Shown here: positions 8,501 through 17,186 of the stretch, one piece after another
How the letters are laid out: every line of letters begins with the position of its first letter
Position numbering within the stretch: position 1 is the stretch's first letter
Source of the DNA: Aeromicrobium sp. Leaf245
GTDB taxonomy: Bacteria; Actinomycetota; Actinomycetes; Propionibacteriales; Nocardioidaceae
DNA length: 64,000 bases
Reading direction: 5' to 3'
Assembly (NCBI RefSeq): GCF_942548115.1
Contig: NZ_OW824151.1
Location: 620,001-684,000 of the forward strand
The notes under the pieces: model-generated
What the model saw: the letters and a program-made list of their open reading frames with translations, nothing else
Databases searched by the model: none
Told to the model about the DNA's origin: nothing
Position numbers and translations under genes: made by a program

Positions 8501-8893
8501 ATGGCCCAGCACACCACCAACAACACCGACACCTTCACCGCCGTCGCGCCCGACTGCCCGGCATCCGTCGCCGAGGTCCCGCCGGTGCGCAAGGAGCCGA
8601 GCGTCGCGCGTCTGCAGTACGACATGCTGGTCGACGCGCCCTACCGCTACACGTCCGACGACGTCGTCCACCGCTCGCAGGGCGAGCGGCGCGGCATCGA
8701 CCGCGACACGTTCTTCTCCAAGGGCCAGCCGTGCCTGCGCGCGTCCCCGTTGGTCAAGCGGTACGGCTGGGGCGTCCACCACGACGCCGAGGGTCGCGTC
8801 GCGCTCGTGCCCGTGGAGTCCGCGGAGTACGCCGCTTTCGCGGCCGACCCCGACCTGACGCAGACCTCCGGCATGAGGTCGTCCCGCGCCTGA
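8501..8893 (+). CDS. DUF6157-family protein
   Basis: This 130-residue protein matches the small DUF6157 family: [20 protein letters not shown], then ARLQYDML and YTSDDVVH, and the highly conserved end [29 protein letters not shown] plus SAEYAAF with a basic tail. It is soluble and of unknown function. The ATG at 8501 follows a GATCCAGGAG ribosome site; an upstream in-frame codon at 8465 is less likely. Confidence 0.78.
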   Translation: MAQHTTNNTDTFTAVAPDCPASVAEVPPVRKEPSVARLQYDMLVDAPYRYTSDDVVHRSQGERRGIDRDTFFSKGQPCLRASPLVKRYGWGVHHDAEGRVALVPVESAEYAAFAADPDLTQTSGMRSSRA

Positions 8894-8945
8894 GCGCGCG
8901 ATCGTCCCGAGGTGCAACCTTGTGCGGGCGGAGTTGACTGGGGTC

Positions 8946-9962
8946 ATGACCACGACGCACACCACGCTCGGCACCACCTCGCCCCTGGACGTCTCCCCGC
9001 TCGGACTCGGCTGCATGGGGATGAGCGAGTTCTACGGCACGCGCGACGAGGCCGAGGCCACGCGCACGATCCACCGCGCGCTCGACCTCGGCGTCACCTT
9101 CCTCGACACGGCCGACATGTACGGCCCGTTCGTCAACGAGGAGCTGGTCGGAGCGGCCATCGCCTCCAGCGCCCAGGGACGCGACGCCGTCCAGCTCGCC
9201 ACCAAGTTCGGCAACGAGCGGCTGCCCGACGGCACCCGGCTCGGCGTCAACGGCAAGCCCGACTACGTGCGCTCCGCCTGCGACGCCTCGCTCCAGCGCC
9301 TCGGCGTCGACACGATCGACCTCTACTACCAGCACCGCGTCGACAAGACCGTGCCCATCGAGGAGACCGTCGGTGCCATGGCCGAGCTCGTGCAGGCCGG
9401 CAAGGTGCGCCACCTGGGCCTCTCCGAGGCGTCGGCCGAGACGATCCGTCGGGCCCACGCCGTGCACCCCATCACCGCGCTGCAGACCGAGTACTCCCTG
9501 TTCACGCGTCACCTCGAGGACGAGATCTGGGGCGTCCTCAGCGAGCTCGGCATCGGCCTGGTGCCGTACTCGCCGCTCGGGCGTGGCCTGCTCACCGGCG
9601 CCATCACCGCCGAGTCCGACCTCGAGGAGGCCGACTCGCGCACCACGTCGTACTTCCCGCGGTTCCAGGGCGAGGCCCTCGAGGCCAACCTGAGGCTCGT
9701 CGCCAGGATCCGCGAGATCGCCGAGGGGCTGGGCTGCACGCCGGGCCAGCTGGCGCTCGCCTGGGTGCTGAGCCGCTCGGGCCGCGACGGCGTGGGCGTG
9801 GCGCCCATCCCCGGCACCAAGCGCGTGGCCTACCTCGAGGAGAACGCCGGCGCGCTCGAGGTCGAGCTCACCCCCGACCTCGTGGCCGACCTGGAGTCCG
9901 CGGTCCCGCGCGACGCCGTCCAGGGCGACCGCTACGGCGACCTGTCCAGCATCGACGCGTGA
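8946..9962 (+). CDS. Aldo/keto reductase
   Basis: This 338-residue NADPH-dependent oxidoreductase has the intact AKR tetrad: D54 (FLDTADMYG), Y59, K87 (LATKFG) and H130 (YYQHRVD). The opening [13 protein letters not shown] is typical of the AKR11/AKR13-like group (YajO/IolS type). The C-terminal [17 protein letters not shown] segment belongs to the cofactor-binding region. It is cytoplasmic and probably reduces aldehydes or ketones. The start at 8946 (MTTTHTTLG) is preferred over 8922 because the family begins about there. The ATPase gene follows 8 bp after the stop. Confidence 0.9.
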   Translation: MTTTHTTLGTTSPLDVSPLGLGCMGMSEFYGTRDEAEATRTIHRALDLGVTFLDTADMYGPFVNEELVGAAIASSAQGRDAVQLATKFGNERLPDGTRLGVNGKPDYVRSACDASLQRLGVDTIDLYYQHRVDKTVPIEETVGAMAELVQAGKVRHLGLSEASAETIRRAHAVHPITALQTEYSLFTRHLEDEIWGVLSELGIGLVPYSPLGRGLLTGAITAESDLEEADSRTTSYFPRFQGEALEANLRLVARIREIAEGLGCTPGQLALAWVLSRSGRDGVGVAPIPGTKRVAYLEENAGALEVELTPDLVADLESAVPRDAVQGDRYGDLSSIDA

Positions 9963-9969
9963 GGACCCC

Positions 9970-11382
9970 ATGACTGCCACCACCCCCGCCCCCGACATCA
10001 CCACCGTGGGGGCGCTTCGCGCCTCCGGCCACGTGCACCGGCCGCTGCGCGTGGAGATCCGCGACAACCTGCTCGCGGCCCTCGCCGAGGGTCGTGACCC
10101 GTGGCCGGGCCTGCACGGCTTCGAGGACACCGTCATCCCCCAGCTGGAGCGCGCCCTCATCGCCGGCCACGACGTCGTGCTCCTCGGCGAGCGCGGCCAG
10201 GGCAAGACCCGCATCCTGCGCACGCTCGTCGGTCTGCTCGACGAGTGGACGCCGGTCATCGACGGCTCCGAGCTGGGCGAGCACCCCTACGAGCCGATCA
10301 CCGTCGCCAGCCTCCGGCGTGCCGAGGAGCTGGGCGACGACCTGCCCGTCCGGTGGCGCCACCGCGACGACCGCTACGCCGAGAAGCTGGCCACGCCCGA
10401 CACGAGCGTGGCCGACCTCATCGGCGACGTCGACCCGATGAAGGTGGCCGAGGGTCGCAGCCTCGGTGACCCCGAGACCATCCACTTCGGGCTCATCCCG
10501 CGCAGCCACGGCGGCATCGTGGCCATCAACGAGCTGCCCGACCTCTCCGAGCGCATCCAGGTGGCCATGCTCAACGTCATGGAGGAGCGGGACATCCAGA
10601 TCCGCGGCTACGTGCTGCGGCTCCCGCTCGACGTCCTGGTGGTGGCCAGCGCCAACCCCGAGGACTACACCAACCGCGGCCGCATCATCACGCCGCTGAA
10701 GGACCGGTTCGGCGCCGAGATCCGCACCCACTACCCCACGCAGCTGGTCGACGAGATCGCCGTGATCAAGCAGGAGGCCGACCTCGTCGCCACCGTCCCC
10801 GACCAGCTGGTCGAGGTGCTGGCCCGCTTCACGAGGGCCCTGCGCGAGTCGTCGGCGGTCGACCAGCGCAGCGGCGTGAGCGCCCGGTTCGCCATCGCCG
10901 GGGCCGAGACCATCGCGGCCGCGGCGCTGCACCGCGCCACCCGGCAGGGCGAGCCGGACGCCGTGGCCCGTCCGGTGGACCTCGAGACCGCCGTCGACGT
11001 GCTCGGCGGCAAGATCGAGTTCGAGTCCGGCGAGGAGGGTCGCGAGGACCTCGTCCTCGACCACCTCCTGCGCACCGCCACCGCGGAGACCGTCCGCGGG
11101 TTGTTCACGGGCATCGACTTCGGGCTGCTGGTCGAGGCGCTCGAGGGCGGCTCCCTGGTGGCCACCGGCGAGCAGGTGAGCGCCCGCGACTTCCTCGCCG
11201 GGTTGCCGGCACTGGGCGAGTCCGACCTCTACGACCAGGTCTGCGAGCGGGTCGGCGCAGGGCTCGAGGGCGGGGGCAACGACGGTGAGCGCGCCGGCGC
11301 GATCGAGCTGGCCCTCGAGGGACTCTTCCTGGCCCGCCGCATCAGCAAGGACACCGCCGGCGGCGAGACGGTCTACGGGTGA
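9970..11382 (+). CDS. MoxR/ChlI-type AAA+ ATPase
   Basis: This 470-residue AAA+ protein resembles magnesium-chelatase subunit I. The Walker A motif GERGQGKT is at 73-80, the Walker B region reads GGIVAINELPDL, and the sensor-1 region is LDVLVVASANPEDYTNRG. The long C-terminal part contains the helical lid (SGVSARFAIAGAETI). It is followed five bases later by a VWA protein, the usual partner, so the pair probably acts as a chaperone that remodels or loads metal into a target protein. No chlorophyll or cobalamin genes are nearby, so a true Mg-chelatase role is unlikely. Confidence 0.85.
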   Translation: MTATTPAPDITTVGALRASGHVHRPLRVEIRDNLLAALAEGRDPWPGLHGFEDTVIPQLERALIAGHDVVLLGERGQGKTRILRTLVGLLDEWTPVIDGSELGEHPYEPITVASLRRAEELGDDLPVRWRHRDDRYAEKLATPDTSVADLIGDVDPMKVAEGRSLGDPETIHFGLIPRSHGGIVAINELPDLSERIQVAMLNVMEERDIQIRGYVLRLPLDVLVVASANPEDYTNRGRIITPLKDRFGAEIRTHYPTQLVDEIAVIKQEADLVATVPDQLVEVLARFTRALRESSAVDQRSGVSARFAIAGAETIAAAALHRATRQGEPDAVARPVDLETAVDVLGGKIEFESGEEGREDLVLDHLLRTATAETVRGLFTGIDFGLLVEALEGGSLVATGEQVSARDFLAGLPALGESDLYDQVCERVGAGLEGGGNDGERAGAIELALEGLFLARRISKDTAGGETVYG

Positions 11383-11386
11383 CGGC

Positions 11387-13453
11387 GTGAGTCGCCAGAA
11401 CCGTCGACTGTCCCGTGCCTCCCGGTACGGGGCGTACGTCGACGGCCCCGACCCGCTGGCCCCGCCGGTCGACCTCAGCGAGGCGCTCGAGGCCATCGGC
11501 GAGGACGTCATGGCCGGGTACTCGCCCGACCACGCCCTGCAGGAGTTCCTGCGCCGTGGAGGCGCCGACCAGCGCGGCCTCGACGACCTGGCCCGCCGGG
11601 TGGCCGAGAAGCGGCGCGAGCTCATGCAGAAGCACAACCTCGACGGCACCCTGGCCGAGGTCAAGGAGCTCCTCGACCGCGCGGTCCTCGAGGAGCGCAA
11701 GCAGCTGGCCCGCGACGTCGACCTCGACGACGGCGACCGGGCGCTCGCCGAGCTGACGCTCGACAACCTCCCGCCCTCACCTGCGGCTGCGGTCAGCGAG
11801 CTGAACGGCTACGACTGGCAGTCCTCGCAGGCCCGCGAGGACTACGAACGCATCAAGGACCTGCTCGGGCGTGAGCTGCTTGACCAGCGCTTCGCGGGCA
11901 TGAAGAACGCCCTCGAGAACGCCACCGACGCCGACCGCGAGGCCGTCAACGAGATGCTCGACGACCTCAACGGGCTGCTCGAGAAGCGTCAGCAGGGCGT
12001 GGACACCCAGCAGGACTTCGACGACTTCATGGCGCGCCACGGCGAGCACTTCCCGGAGAACCCGTCGAACCTCGACGAGCTGCTCGACACCATGGCCCAG
12101 CGGTCCGCTGCGGCCCAGCGCATGCTCAACTCCATGACGCCCGAGCAGCGCCAGGAGCTCATGCAGATGTCGGCGCAGGCGTTCGGCTCGCCCCAGCTGA
12201 TGGAGGCGCTCGACCGGCTCGACGGCAATCTCCAGTCCCTGCGGCCGGGTGAGGACTGGGGTGGCTCCACCCCTATGGACGGCGAGCAGGGGGTGGGCCT
12301 CGGCGACGGCACGGGCGTCTTCCAGGACCTCGCCGACCTCGACGCCCTGGCCGAGCAGCTGGCCCAGTCCTACCGGGGCTCGAACCTCGACGACGTCGAC
12401 CTCGACGCGCTCTCGCGCCAGCTCGGCGACGAGGCGTCGGTCGACCTGCGCACGCTGAAGGAGCTGGAGAAGGCGCTGCGCGACTCCGGTGTGGTGCAGC
12501 GCGGCACCGACGGTGCCCTGCGGCTGACCCCCAAGGCCATGCGGCAGCTGGGCAAGGCGCTGCTGCGCGACGTCGCGGAGTCGATGTCGGGTCGCCAGGG
12601 CCAGCGCGACACCCGCCATGCCGGTGCGGCCGGCGAGCGGTCGGGCGCCACCCGCGAGTGGGCCTTCGGCGACACGGAGCCGTGGGACGTCACCCGCACG
12701 GTCACGAACGCCGTGGTGCGCACGGTCGGCGAGGGTGGGACCGCGGCGTCCATGGCCCGCGACGGTGTGCGGCTGCAGATCGGCGACGTCGAGGTGCAGG
12801 AGACCGAGGACCGCACGCAGGCCTGCGTGGCGCTGCTCGTGGACACGTCGTTCTCGATGGCCATGGACGGCCGCTGGGTGCCCATGAAGCGCACGGCGCT
12901 GGCGCTGCACACCCTCATCAGCACCCGGTTCCGCGGCGACGCGCTCGAGCTGATCGCGTTCGGCCGGCATGCCGAGTCGATGCAGATCGAGGAGCTGACC
13001 GCGCTCGACGCGCAGTACGCCAAGGGCACGAACCTGCACCACGCCCTGCTGCTCGCCAACCGGCACTTCCGCAAGCACCCGAACGCCCAGCCGGTGCTGC
13101 TGATCGTCACCGACGGCGAGCCGACGTCGCACCTGGAGTCGTCGGGCGAGGTGTTCTTCAGCTACCCGCCCCACCCGGTCACGATCGCCCTGAGCGTCCG
13201 CGAGCTGGAGGCGTCGATGCGCCTGGGCGCGAAGACCACCTTCTTCAGGCTGGGGGAGGACCCGGGCCTGGCCCGCTTCATCGACCAGATGGCGCGCAAG
13301 GTCGACGGCACCGTCGTGGCCCCGGAGCTCGACGACCTCGGCGTCGCGGTCGTCGAGTCCTACCTCGGCTCCCGCCGCGGTGGCACTGGCGGTGGCGCTG
13401 GGTTCGACGGCGGCTTCGGCGGCTGGCCCGGCCGCGGCTTCTGGGCCGGCTGA
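11387..13453 (+). CDS. VWA-domain partner protein of the AAA+ ATPase
   Basis: This 688-residue protein starts at a GTG at 11387, four bases after the ATPase stop. The N-terminal 450 residues are acidic and helix-rich with long charged stretches. The C-terminal von Willebrand A domain begins about residue 480 and has a complete MIDAS metal site (DTSFS, then the Thr in KGTNLHH and the Asp in VTDGEPTS). It ends in a Gly-rich tail (RRGGTGGGAGFDGGFGG). The architecture matches ChlD/CoxE-like partners of MoxR ATPases. It probably recognises the substrate while the upstream ATPase supplies energy. Confidence 0.84.
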   Translation: MSRQNRRLSRASRYGAYVDGPDPLAPPVDLSEALEAIGEDVMAGYSPDHALQEFLRRGGADQRGLDDLARRVAEKRRELMQKHNLDGTLAEVKELLDRAVLEERKQLARDVDLDDGDRALAELTLDNLPPSPAAAVSELNGYDWQSSQAREDYERIKDLLGRELLDQRFAGMKNALENATDADREAVNEMLDDLNGLLEKRQQGVDTQQDFDDFMARHGEHFPENPSNLDELLDTMAQRSAAAQRMLNSMTPEQRQELMQMSAQAFGSPQLMEALDRLDGNLQSLRPGEDWGGSTPMDGEQGVGLGDGTGVFQDLADLDALAEQLAQSYRGSNLDDVDLDALSRQLGDEASVDLRTLKELEKALRDSGVVQRGTDGALRLTPKAMRQLGKALLRDVAESMSGRQGQRDTRHAGAAGERSGATREWAFGDTEPWDVTRTVTNAVVRTVGEGGTAASMARDGVRLQIGDVEVQETEDRTQACVALLVDTSFSMAMDGRWVPMKRTALALHTLISTRFRGDALELIAFGRHAESMQIEELTALDAQYAKGTNLHHALLLANRHFRKHPNAQPVLLIVTDGEPTSHLESSGEVFFSYPPHPVTIALSVRELEASMRLGAKTTFFRLGEDPGLARFIDQMARKVDGTVVAPELDDLGVAVVESYLGSRRGGTGGGAGFDGGFGGWPGRGFWAG

Positions 13454-13482
13454 ACTACGGTCGGCCCGGAGAGGACGGGACC

Positions 13483-14013
13483 GTGCCACAGACCATCGAG
13501 CTGACGCTCGACGAGGACCTCGACGCCGCCGTGCGCGGGGAGTGGGACCTGCTGTCGGCGGCTGGGCTGCCGAGCCAGGCGCTGCACCTGGGGCTCACCA
13601 ACGCCCCGCACGTCACGCTGGGTGTCGCGTCGGCGCTGAGCCAGGCGACGATCGAGCGCCTTGCCGACGTCGAGCTGCCCGACGAGATCCGGCTCGGGGG
13701 GCTGCTGGTGTTCAGGGGACGACGGTCCGCCGTGGTCTCGCGTGCGGTGATCCCGAGCGCGGCTCTGCTCGCCACCCACGCGGCCGTCGACGCGGCGATG
13801 GTCGACGCGCCCGATCGGCCCGACCTCACGCTGCCCGGGCGCTGGACGCCGCACGTCACGCTCGCCCGTCGTCTCGGCGACGAGCAGCTCGCGCACGCGC
13901 TCGACCTCCTGGCCGGGATCCCGTCCGAGCTCGCGGGCGCTCCTGCCGCCCTGCGCCACTGGGACTCCGACGCGAAGGCGGTCCACGTCCTACGAGCACG
14001 CGGCGACGCGTGA
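13483..14013 (+). CDS. 2H phosphoesterase / 2'-5' RNA ligase-like protein
   Basis: This 176-residue protein shows the two HxTx motifs of the 2H phosphoesterase superfamily: PHVTLG near residue 45 and PHVTLA near residue 124. They are spaced as in bacterial 2'-5' RNA ligase/cyclic phosphodiesterase proteins (ThpR-like). Both catalytic His are present. The start is a GTG at 13483 with GGAGAGG just upstream, 29 bp after the VWA gene, so cotranscription is likely. The physiological RNA or nucleotide substrate is not known. Confidence 0.74.
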   Translation: MPQTIELTLDEDLDAAVRGEWDLLSAAGLPSQALHLGLTNAPHVTLGVASALSQATIERLADVELPDEIRLGGLLVFRGRRSAVVSRAVIPSAALLATHAAVDAAMVDAPDRPDLTLPGRWTPHVTLARRLGDEQLAHALDLLAGIPSELAGAPAALRHWDSDAKAVHVLRARGDA

Positions 14014-14112
14014 GGGCGGGGCCGGCACGACGCCTCTCCAGGGGATGACGACACGTCGCGCCGGCGATCGTGGGCCCGGTCGACCGTGCGACGCCGGCCC
14101 GGGCCGCGCTGC

Positions 14113-14868
14113 CTACTGGGCGGCGTACCCGCCGTCGACCAGGTGGTAGCTGCCCGTCACGAACGTGGCCGCGTCCGAGGCGAGGAACGCCACGAGCGAC
14201 GCGACCTCCTCGGGGGTGCCGAGGCGGCCTGTCGCGTGCTTGGCGGCGAGGGCGGCCTGCGCATCGTCGTCGAGGTTGGCCTCGAGCAGCGGGGTGCTGA
14301 TGAAGCCGGGGCCGACGACCGTCACGCGGACCCCGTCGGCGCTGTGCTCGAGTGCTGCGTTCTTCGTCAGGCCGACGAGTGCGTGCTTCGTGGTGACGTA
14401 GGCCGAGGAGCCGGCGATGCCGACTGAGCCGAGCACCGATCCCATGTTGACGATCGCGCCGCCGCCGGCGTCCGTGATGGCGGGGACCTGTGCGCGCATG
14501 CCGTAGAAGACGCCGTTGAGGTTGACGCCGACGACCTTCTCCCAGCTGTCGACGGGGTAGCTGCCGACGGGCTCGGCGGCACCGCCGATGCCGGCGTTGT
14601 TGACGGCGATCCGCAGCGGTGCCATCTCCTGGGCTGCCGCGACGGCGGCCTGGGCGACCGCGGGGTCGGCGGCGTCGCCGACGAAGGCGCGCGCGGTGCC
14701 GCCGGTGGTCTCGATCTCCTTCACGACCTGGTCGGCCGAGTCCTGTCGCAGGTCGTGGACGAGCACCGAGGCTCCGTTCGCGGCGAGCAGCAGGGCCACG
14801 GACCGGCCGATGCCGGAGCCGGCGCCGGTCACGATCGCGGAACGGTCCGCGACGTCGTAGGTGGCCAT
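14113..14868 (-). CDS. SDR-family oxidoreductase
   Basis: This 251-residue classical short-chain dehydrogenase has the NAD(P) glycine motif TGAGSGIG near the N-terminus, NNAGIGG, the catalytic Ser in the NMGSVLGSVG region, and the Y-x-x-x-K pair in AYVTTKHA. The C-terminal LVDGGYAAQ is also typical. An acidic residue after beta-2 (HDLRQ) suggests NAD rather than NADP. I use the ATG at 14868 because the family starts a few residues before the glycine motif. It is divergent from a TetR gene, and two palindromic operators sit just upstream of it, so it is probably the target of that repressor. Confidence 0.88.
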   Translation of the reverse strand: MATYDVADRSAIVTGAGSGIGRSVALLLAANGASVLVHDLRQDSADQVVKEIETTGGTARAFVGDAADPAVAQAAVAAAQEMAPLRIAVNNAGIGGAAEPVGSYPVDSWEKVVGVNLNGVFYGMRAQVPAITDAGGGAIVNMGSVLGSVGIAGSSAYVTTKHALVGLTKNAALEHSADGVRVTVVGPGFISTPLLEANLDDDAQAALAAKHATGRLGTPEEVASLVAFLASDAATFVTGSYHLVDGGYAAQ

Positions 14869-14883
14869 GATGTCCTCACTTTC

Positions 14884-14903
14884 TGTCCGACACCTGTCGG
14901 ACA
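14884..14903. promoter_or_regulatory. Operator 1 between SDR and TetR genes (inferred)
   Basis: TGTCCGACACCTGTCGGACA is a near-perfect palindrome with 9-bp arms and a 2-bp centre. It lies 16 bp upstream of the SDR start. A second site with the same core follows 25 bp later. This is a typical TetR autoregulatory arrangement. Confidence 0.72.
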
Positions 14904-14910
14904 AATTTCA

Positions 14911-14926
14911 TCCTACAACTGTCGGA
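14911..14926. promoter_or_regulatory. Operator 2 between SDR and TetR genes (inferred)
   Basis: TCCTACAACTGTCGGA matches the core of the first operator (TCCGACACCTGTCGGA) at 14 of 16 positions. It lies between the two divergent starts at 14868 and 14995. Confidence 0.6.
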
Positions 14927-14994
14927 TAGACTTGCCCAGCGATGTGACGAACGAGACCGGGGCAGTCCCGGCGACGTCGGTGAGGAGGGGTTCC

Positions 14995-15582
14995 ATGGAC
15001 GCGAGAGCCCGACGTAGCCGTGACCGGTTGTTCGCTGCCGTCCTTGCCCTCGCGGCCGAGACGCCCGTCGAGCAGCTGAGCGTCACCGAGGTGGCCCGCC
15101 GTGCCGACGTGCATCGCTCGACGTTCTACGAGCACGCGTCCACGCCGGACGGACTGCTGCGTGCCGCGCTCCTGGCCGAGCTCGACGGCCTGCGCGCCGA
15201 TCTCCTCCACGACCCCGGCCGAGGCACCGACGCGGCCGTGGTGGAGACGACACGACGGGTCCTGGAGCACGTCCTGAGGCACCTGCCCGTGTACCGACGT
15301 GGCCTGGCCGACGACGCGGGAGCCGGAGGTCTGCACGCCATGCTCGGCGAGCACTTCCTCGGATCCTCGCGGCAGCTGCTCGAGGAGGGCCGCCTCTCGC
15401 TGCCCACCGACGTCCCCGGTGCCGACCCGGACGTCGTCGCCGACGCGGCCCTGCGCCTCATCGCGCTCGGGACGGTCGGCGTCATCCGGTCGTGGATCGA
15501 CCTGCCCGACCCGGACGCGGCGGCGTTCACGGCGATCTACGATCGGCTCGTGCCGGACTGGTGGTCGCAGCTCGACCGATGA
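14995..15582 (+). CDS. TetR/AcrR-family transcriptional regulator
   Basis: This 195-residue regulator has an N-terminal HTH (LSVTEVARRADVHRSTFYEHASTPDGLL, about residues 23-50) and a divergent C-terminal ligand domain ending in DPDAAAFTAIYDRLVPDWW. The ATG at 14995 has GAGGAGGGG a few bases upstream. The two TCCGACA-type palindromes in the divergent gap make self-regulation and control of the SDR gene likely. The ligand may be the SDR substrate; this is an inference. Confidence 0.85.
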   Translation: MDARARRSRDRLFAAVLALAAETPVEQLSVTEVARRADVHRSTFYEHASTPDGLLRAALLAELDGLRADLLHDPGRGTDAAVVETTRRVLEHVLRHLPVYRRGLADDAGAGGLHAMLGEHFLGSSRQLLEEGRLSLPTDVPGADPDVVADAALRLIALGTVGVIRSWIDLPDPDAAAFTAIYDRLVPDWWSQLDR

Positions 15583-15736
15583 CCGGGCCGTCCGATCCTG
15601 CCGGCTGTCGATGGCCGAGTGCCTCCACGAGCGCCGGCGAGGGGAGGGGTGTCGAGACCACTCCGGGCGGTTCAGTGGTGGCTGGGCAGCACGCCTGCCC
15701 CGACCGATGGGTCGGGGTGTGGTGGTGGGTGTGGGT

Positions 15737-17071
15737 TCAGGGTCGCCAGCGGGTGTTGCGTTGCCAGGTCTCGGATCCTGGTGTCTTCCACTCGACGTGG
15801 CCGTCGTCGGGGTTGATCCGTCCGATCCAGCCTTGTTCGTGTGCTCGGTGGTGGTGGAACGGACAGAGCAGTGCCCCGTCGCGGATGTCGGTGGTCTTGG
15901 AGATCGCGTACGGATTCAGGTGATGAGCCTCGGTCCACCTGGCGTCACGGTCGCAACCGGGTGTGGTGCATCCGCCGTCTCTCTTCTCCATCGCCCGGCG
16001 GGACGACCGATTGAAGTACCGGTTGGCGGAGCCAAGGTCGAGGGGGAGCGGCTTGCCGTTGAGGACCATCGGGACGATCTGGGCGCTGCAGGCGAGCCGG
16101 CGGGCTTCGCCGGCGCTGATGCGGGTGCCGTCCGACAGCCCGGCGGCCTTGACGCCGCCCATCAAAGTGTCGAGATCGAGATTCACGGTCACCACGGCGG
16201 ACACGCCGCCGTTGGACGGGAGCTGGTCGGCGGGAAGGTGCTCGACGAGGGTGGCGAAGGCGTGCCCGAGGCGCTGGGGGTAGGTCTGCCCGAACCCCAC
16301 CTCGTCGTGCTCGCCGGTGGCGGCGTTGACCGTTCCGACCTTCTGGTGGGGTGCGGCCAACGCGTCGAGCGCGGTCTTGAGCATCGCGCCCTGGGCCTCG
16401 GGGAGGGTGAACCGTCCGGTGACGGTGCCGTCGTTGTTGTCCCACATCGAGAAGCTGGTCTTGGCTCGCGCGGCTTCTTCCTTCTTGCGGAGGAGCTCGT
16501 CCTCGTCGGCGTCGACCTCGTCGACGGTCTTGCGGTAGGTCTCGGTGATCCGGGCGGCCCTGCGGCGCAGGTCCTTGAGGGTGAGCTTCTGCGCGTCCTT
16601 GAGCAGGGTCTTCTCACACATCAGGCGTTGCTCGCTGGTGACGTCCTCGGGCAGCTTCGCGAGGGCGCGGGAGAGGATGTCGGCCTGCTTCATCGTGATC
16701 TCGCCTGCCGCGAGGGCGGCTTCGGTGAGGGTGGTCTGCTCCTCGATCCGTTCGGCGGTGTTCACCAACGCGTCGGCGCCACTGCGGTCACCACCGAAGT
16801 CGATCGAGATCGTGGCTCCGGTGGAGGTGCCCGTTCCCGGTCGCGGTCCGTCACCGTTGGCTGCGGCCTTGCGGGCCTTCTCGAGCACACGTGCGGCGGC
16901 CATCTTGTGCGCGGCGACCTGGGACTCCAACCGGGACAGCTCACCGATCAACCGTCGGACCTCGCCGGTCTCCAGTCCGTCCCACGCACTCGTGGGGACC
17001 GCGGAGAACGACTCACGCGCGGAACGCACGCACGACGGCACCGGGTGGGTGTCGAGTGCGGCGACGCTCAT
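15737..17071 (-). CDS. DUF222 / 13E12-repeat HNH endonuclease-like protein
   Basis: This 444-residue protein has an N-terminal DUF222 domain (about 40-300, including MAAARVLEKARKAA and a coiled, Lys/Arg-rich middle) and a C-terminal HNH nuclease module. The HNH reads C-TTPGC, then RWTEAHHLNPYA, DGALLCPFHHH, with the two CxxC-like zinc ligands and catalytic His in place. This is the 13E12 family, which is repeated in many actinobacterial genomes and behaves like a mobile or selfish gene. Its start is just below an inverted repeat at 17087-17110. There are no neighbouring transposase or phage genes. Codon use looks like the rest of the window. Confidence 0.85.
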   Translation of the reverse strand: MSVAALDTHPVPSCVRSARESFSAVPTSAWDGLETGEVRRLIGELSRLESQVAAHKMAAARVLEKARKAAANGDGPRPGTGTSTGATISIDFGGDRSGADALVNTAERIEEQTTLTEAALAAGEITMKQADILSRALAKLPEDVTSEQRLMCEKTLLKDAQKLTLKDLRRRAARITETYRKTVDEVDADEDELLRKKEEAARAKTSFSMWDNNDGTVTGRFTLPEAQGAMLKTALDALAAPHQKVGTVNAATGEHDEVGFGQTYPQRLGHAFATLVEHLPADQLPSNGGVSAVVTVNLDLDTLMGGVKAAGLSDGTRISAGEARRLACSAQIVPMVLNGKPLPLDLGSANRYFNRSSRRAMEKRDGGCTTPGCDRDARWTEAHHLNPYAISKTTDIRDGALLCPFHHHRAHEQGWIGRINPDDGHVEWKTPGSETWQRNTRWRP

Positions 17072-17086
17072 GCTTCCTCCTGCTGG

Positions 17087-17110
17087 TCTACCCCCATTCT
17101 AGAGGGTAGA
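17087..17110. promoter_or_regulatory. Inverted repeat upstream of the DUF222 gene
   Basis: TCTACCC (17087-17093) and GGGTAGA (17104-17110) form perfect 7-bp arms around a 10-bp AT-richer spacer, 16 bp upstream of the DUF222-HNH start. It could be an operator or part of the promoter. No regulator is evident next to it. Confidence 0.45.
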
Positions 17111-17146
17111 TCAGACAGGAAACAAGCACACGTTCGAATACGTGGC

Positions 17147-17172
17147 GGAGGTCCCGGACCTCCGGGACCTCC
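17147..17172 (-). terminator. Terminator hairpin after the ABC exporter genes
   Basis: An 11-bp perfect stem (GGAGGTCCCGG with CCGGGACCTCC) and an ACCT loop begin 15 bp past the stop of the ABC permease. There is no clear U-tract, as is common in high-GC actinobacteria. Confidence 0.65.
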
Positions 17173-17186
17173 GTCACGCCGATGCC

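Noticed and set aside
9970..13453. Magnesium chelatase of (bacterio)chlorophyll synthesis
   Set aside because: There is no ChlH-type subunit or pigment gene nearby, and MoxR-VWA pairs are widespread in non-phototrophs.
15737..17071. Homing endonuclease or insertion sequence at the DUF222-HNH gene
   Set aside because: No terminal inverted repeats, target duplication, intron or interrupted host gene can be seen, so I keep it as a stand-alone 13E12-type gene.
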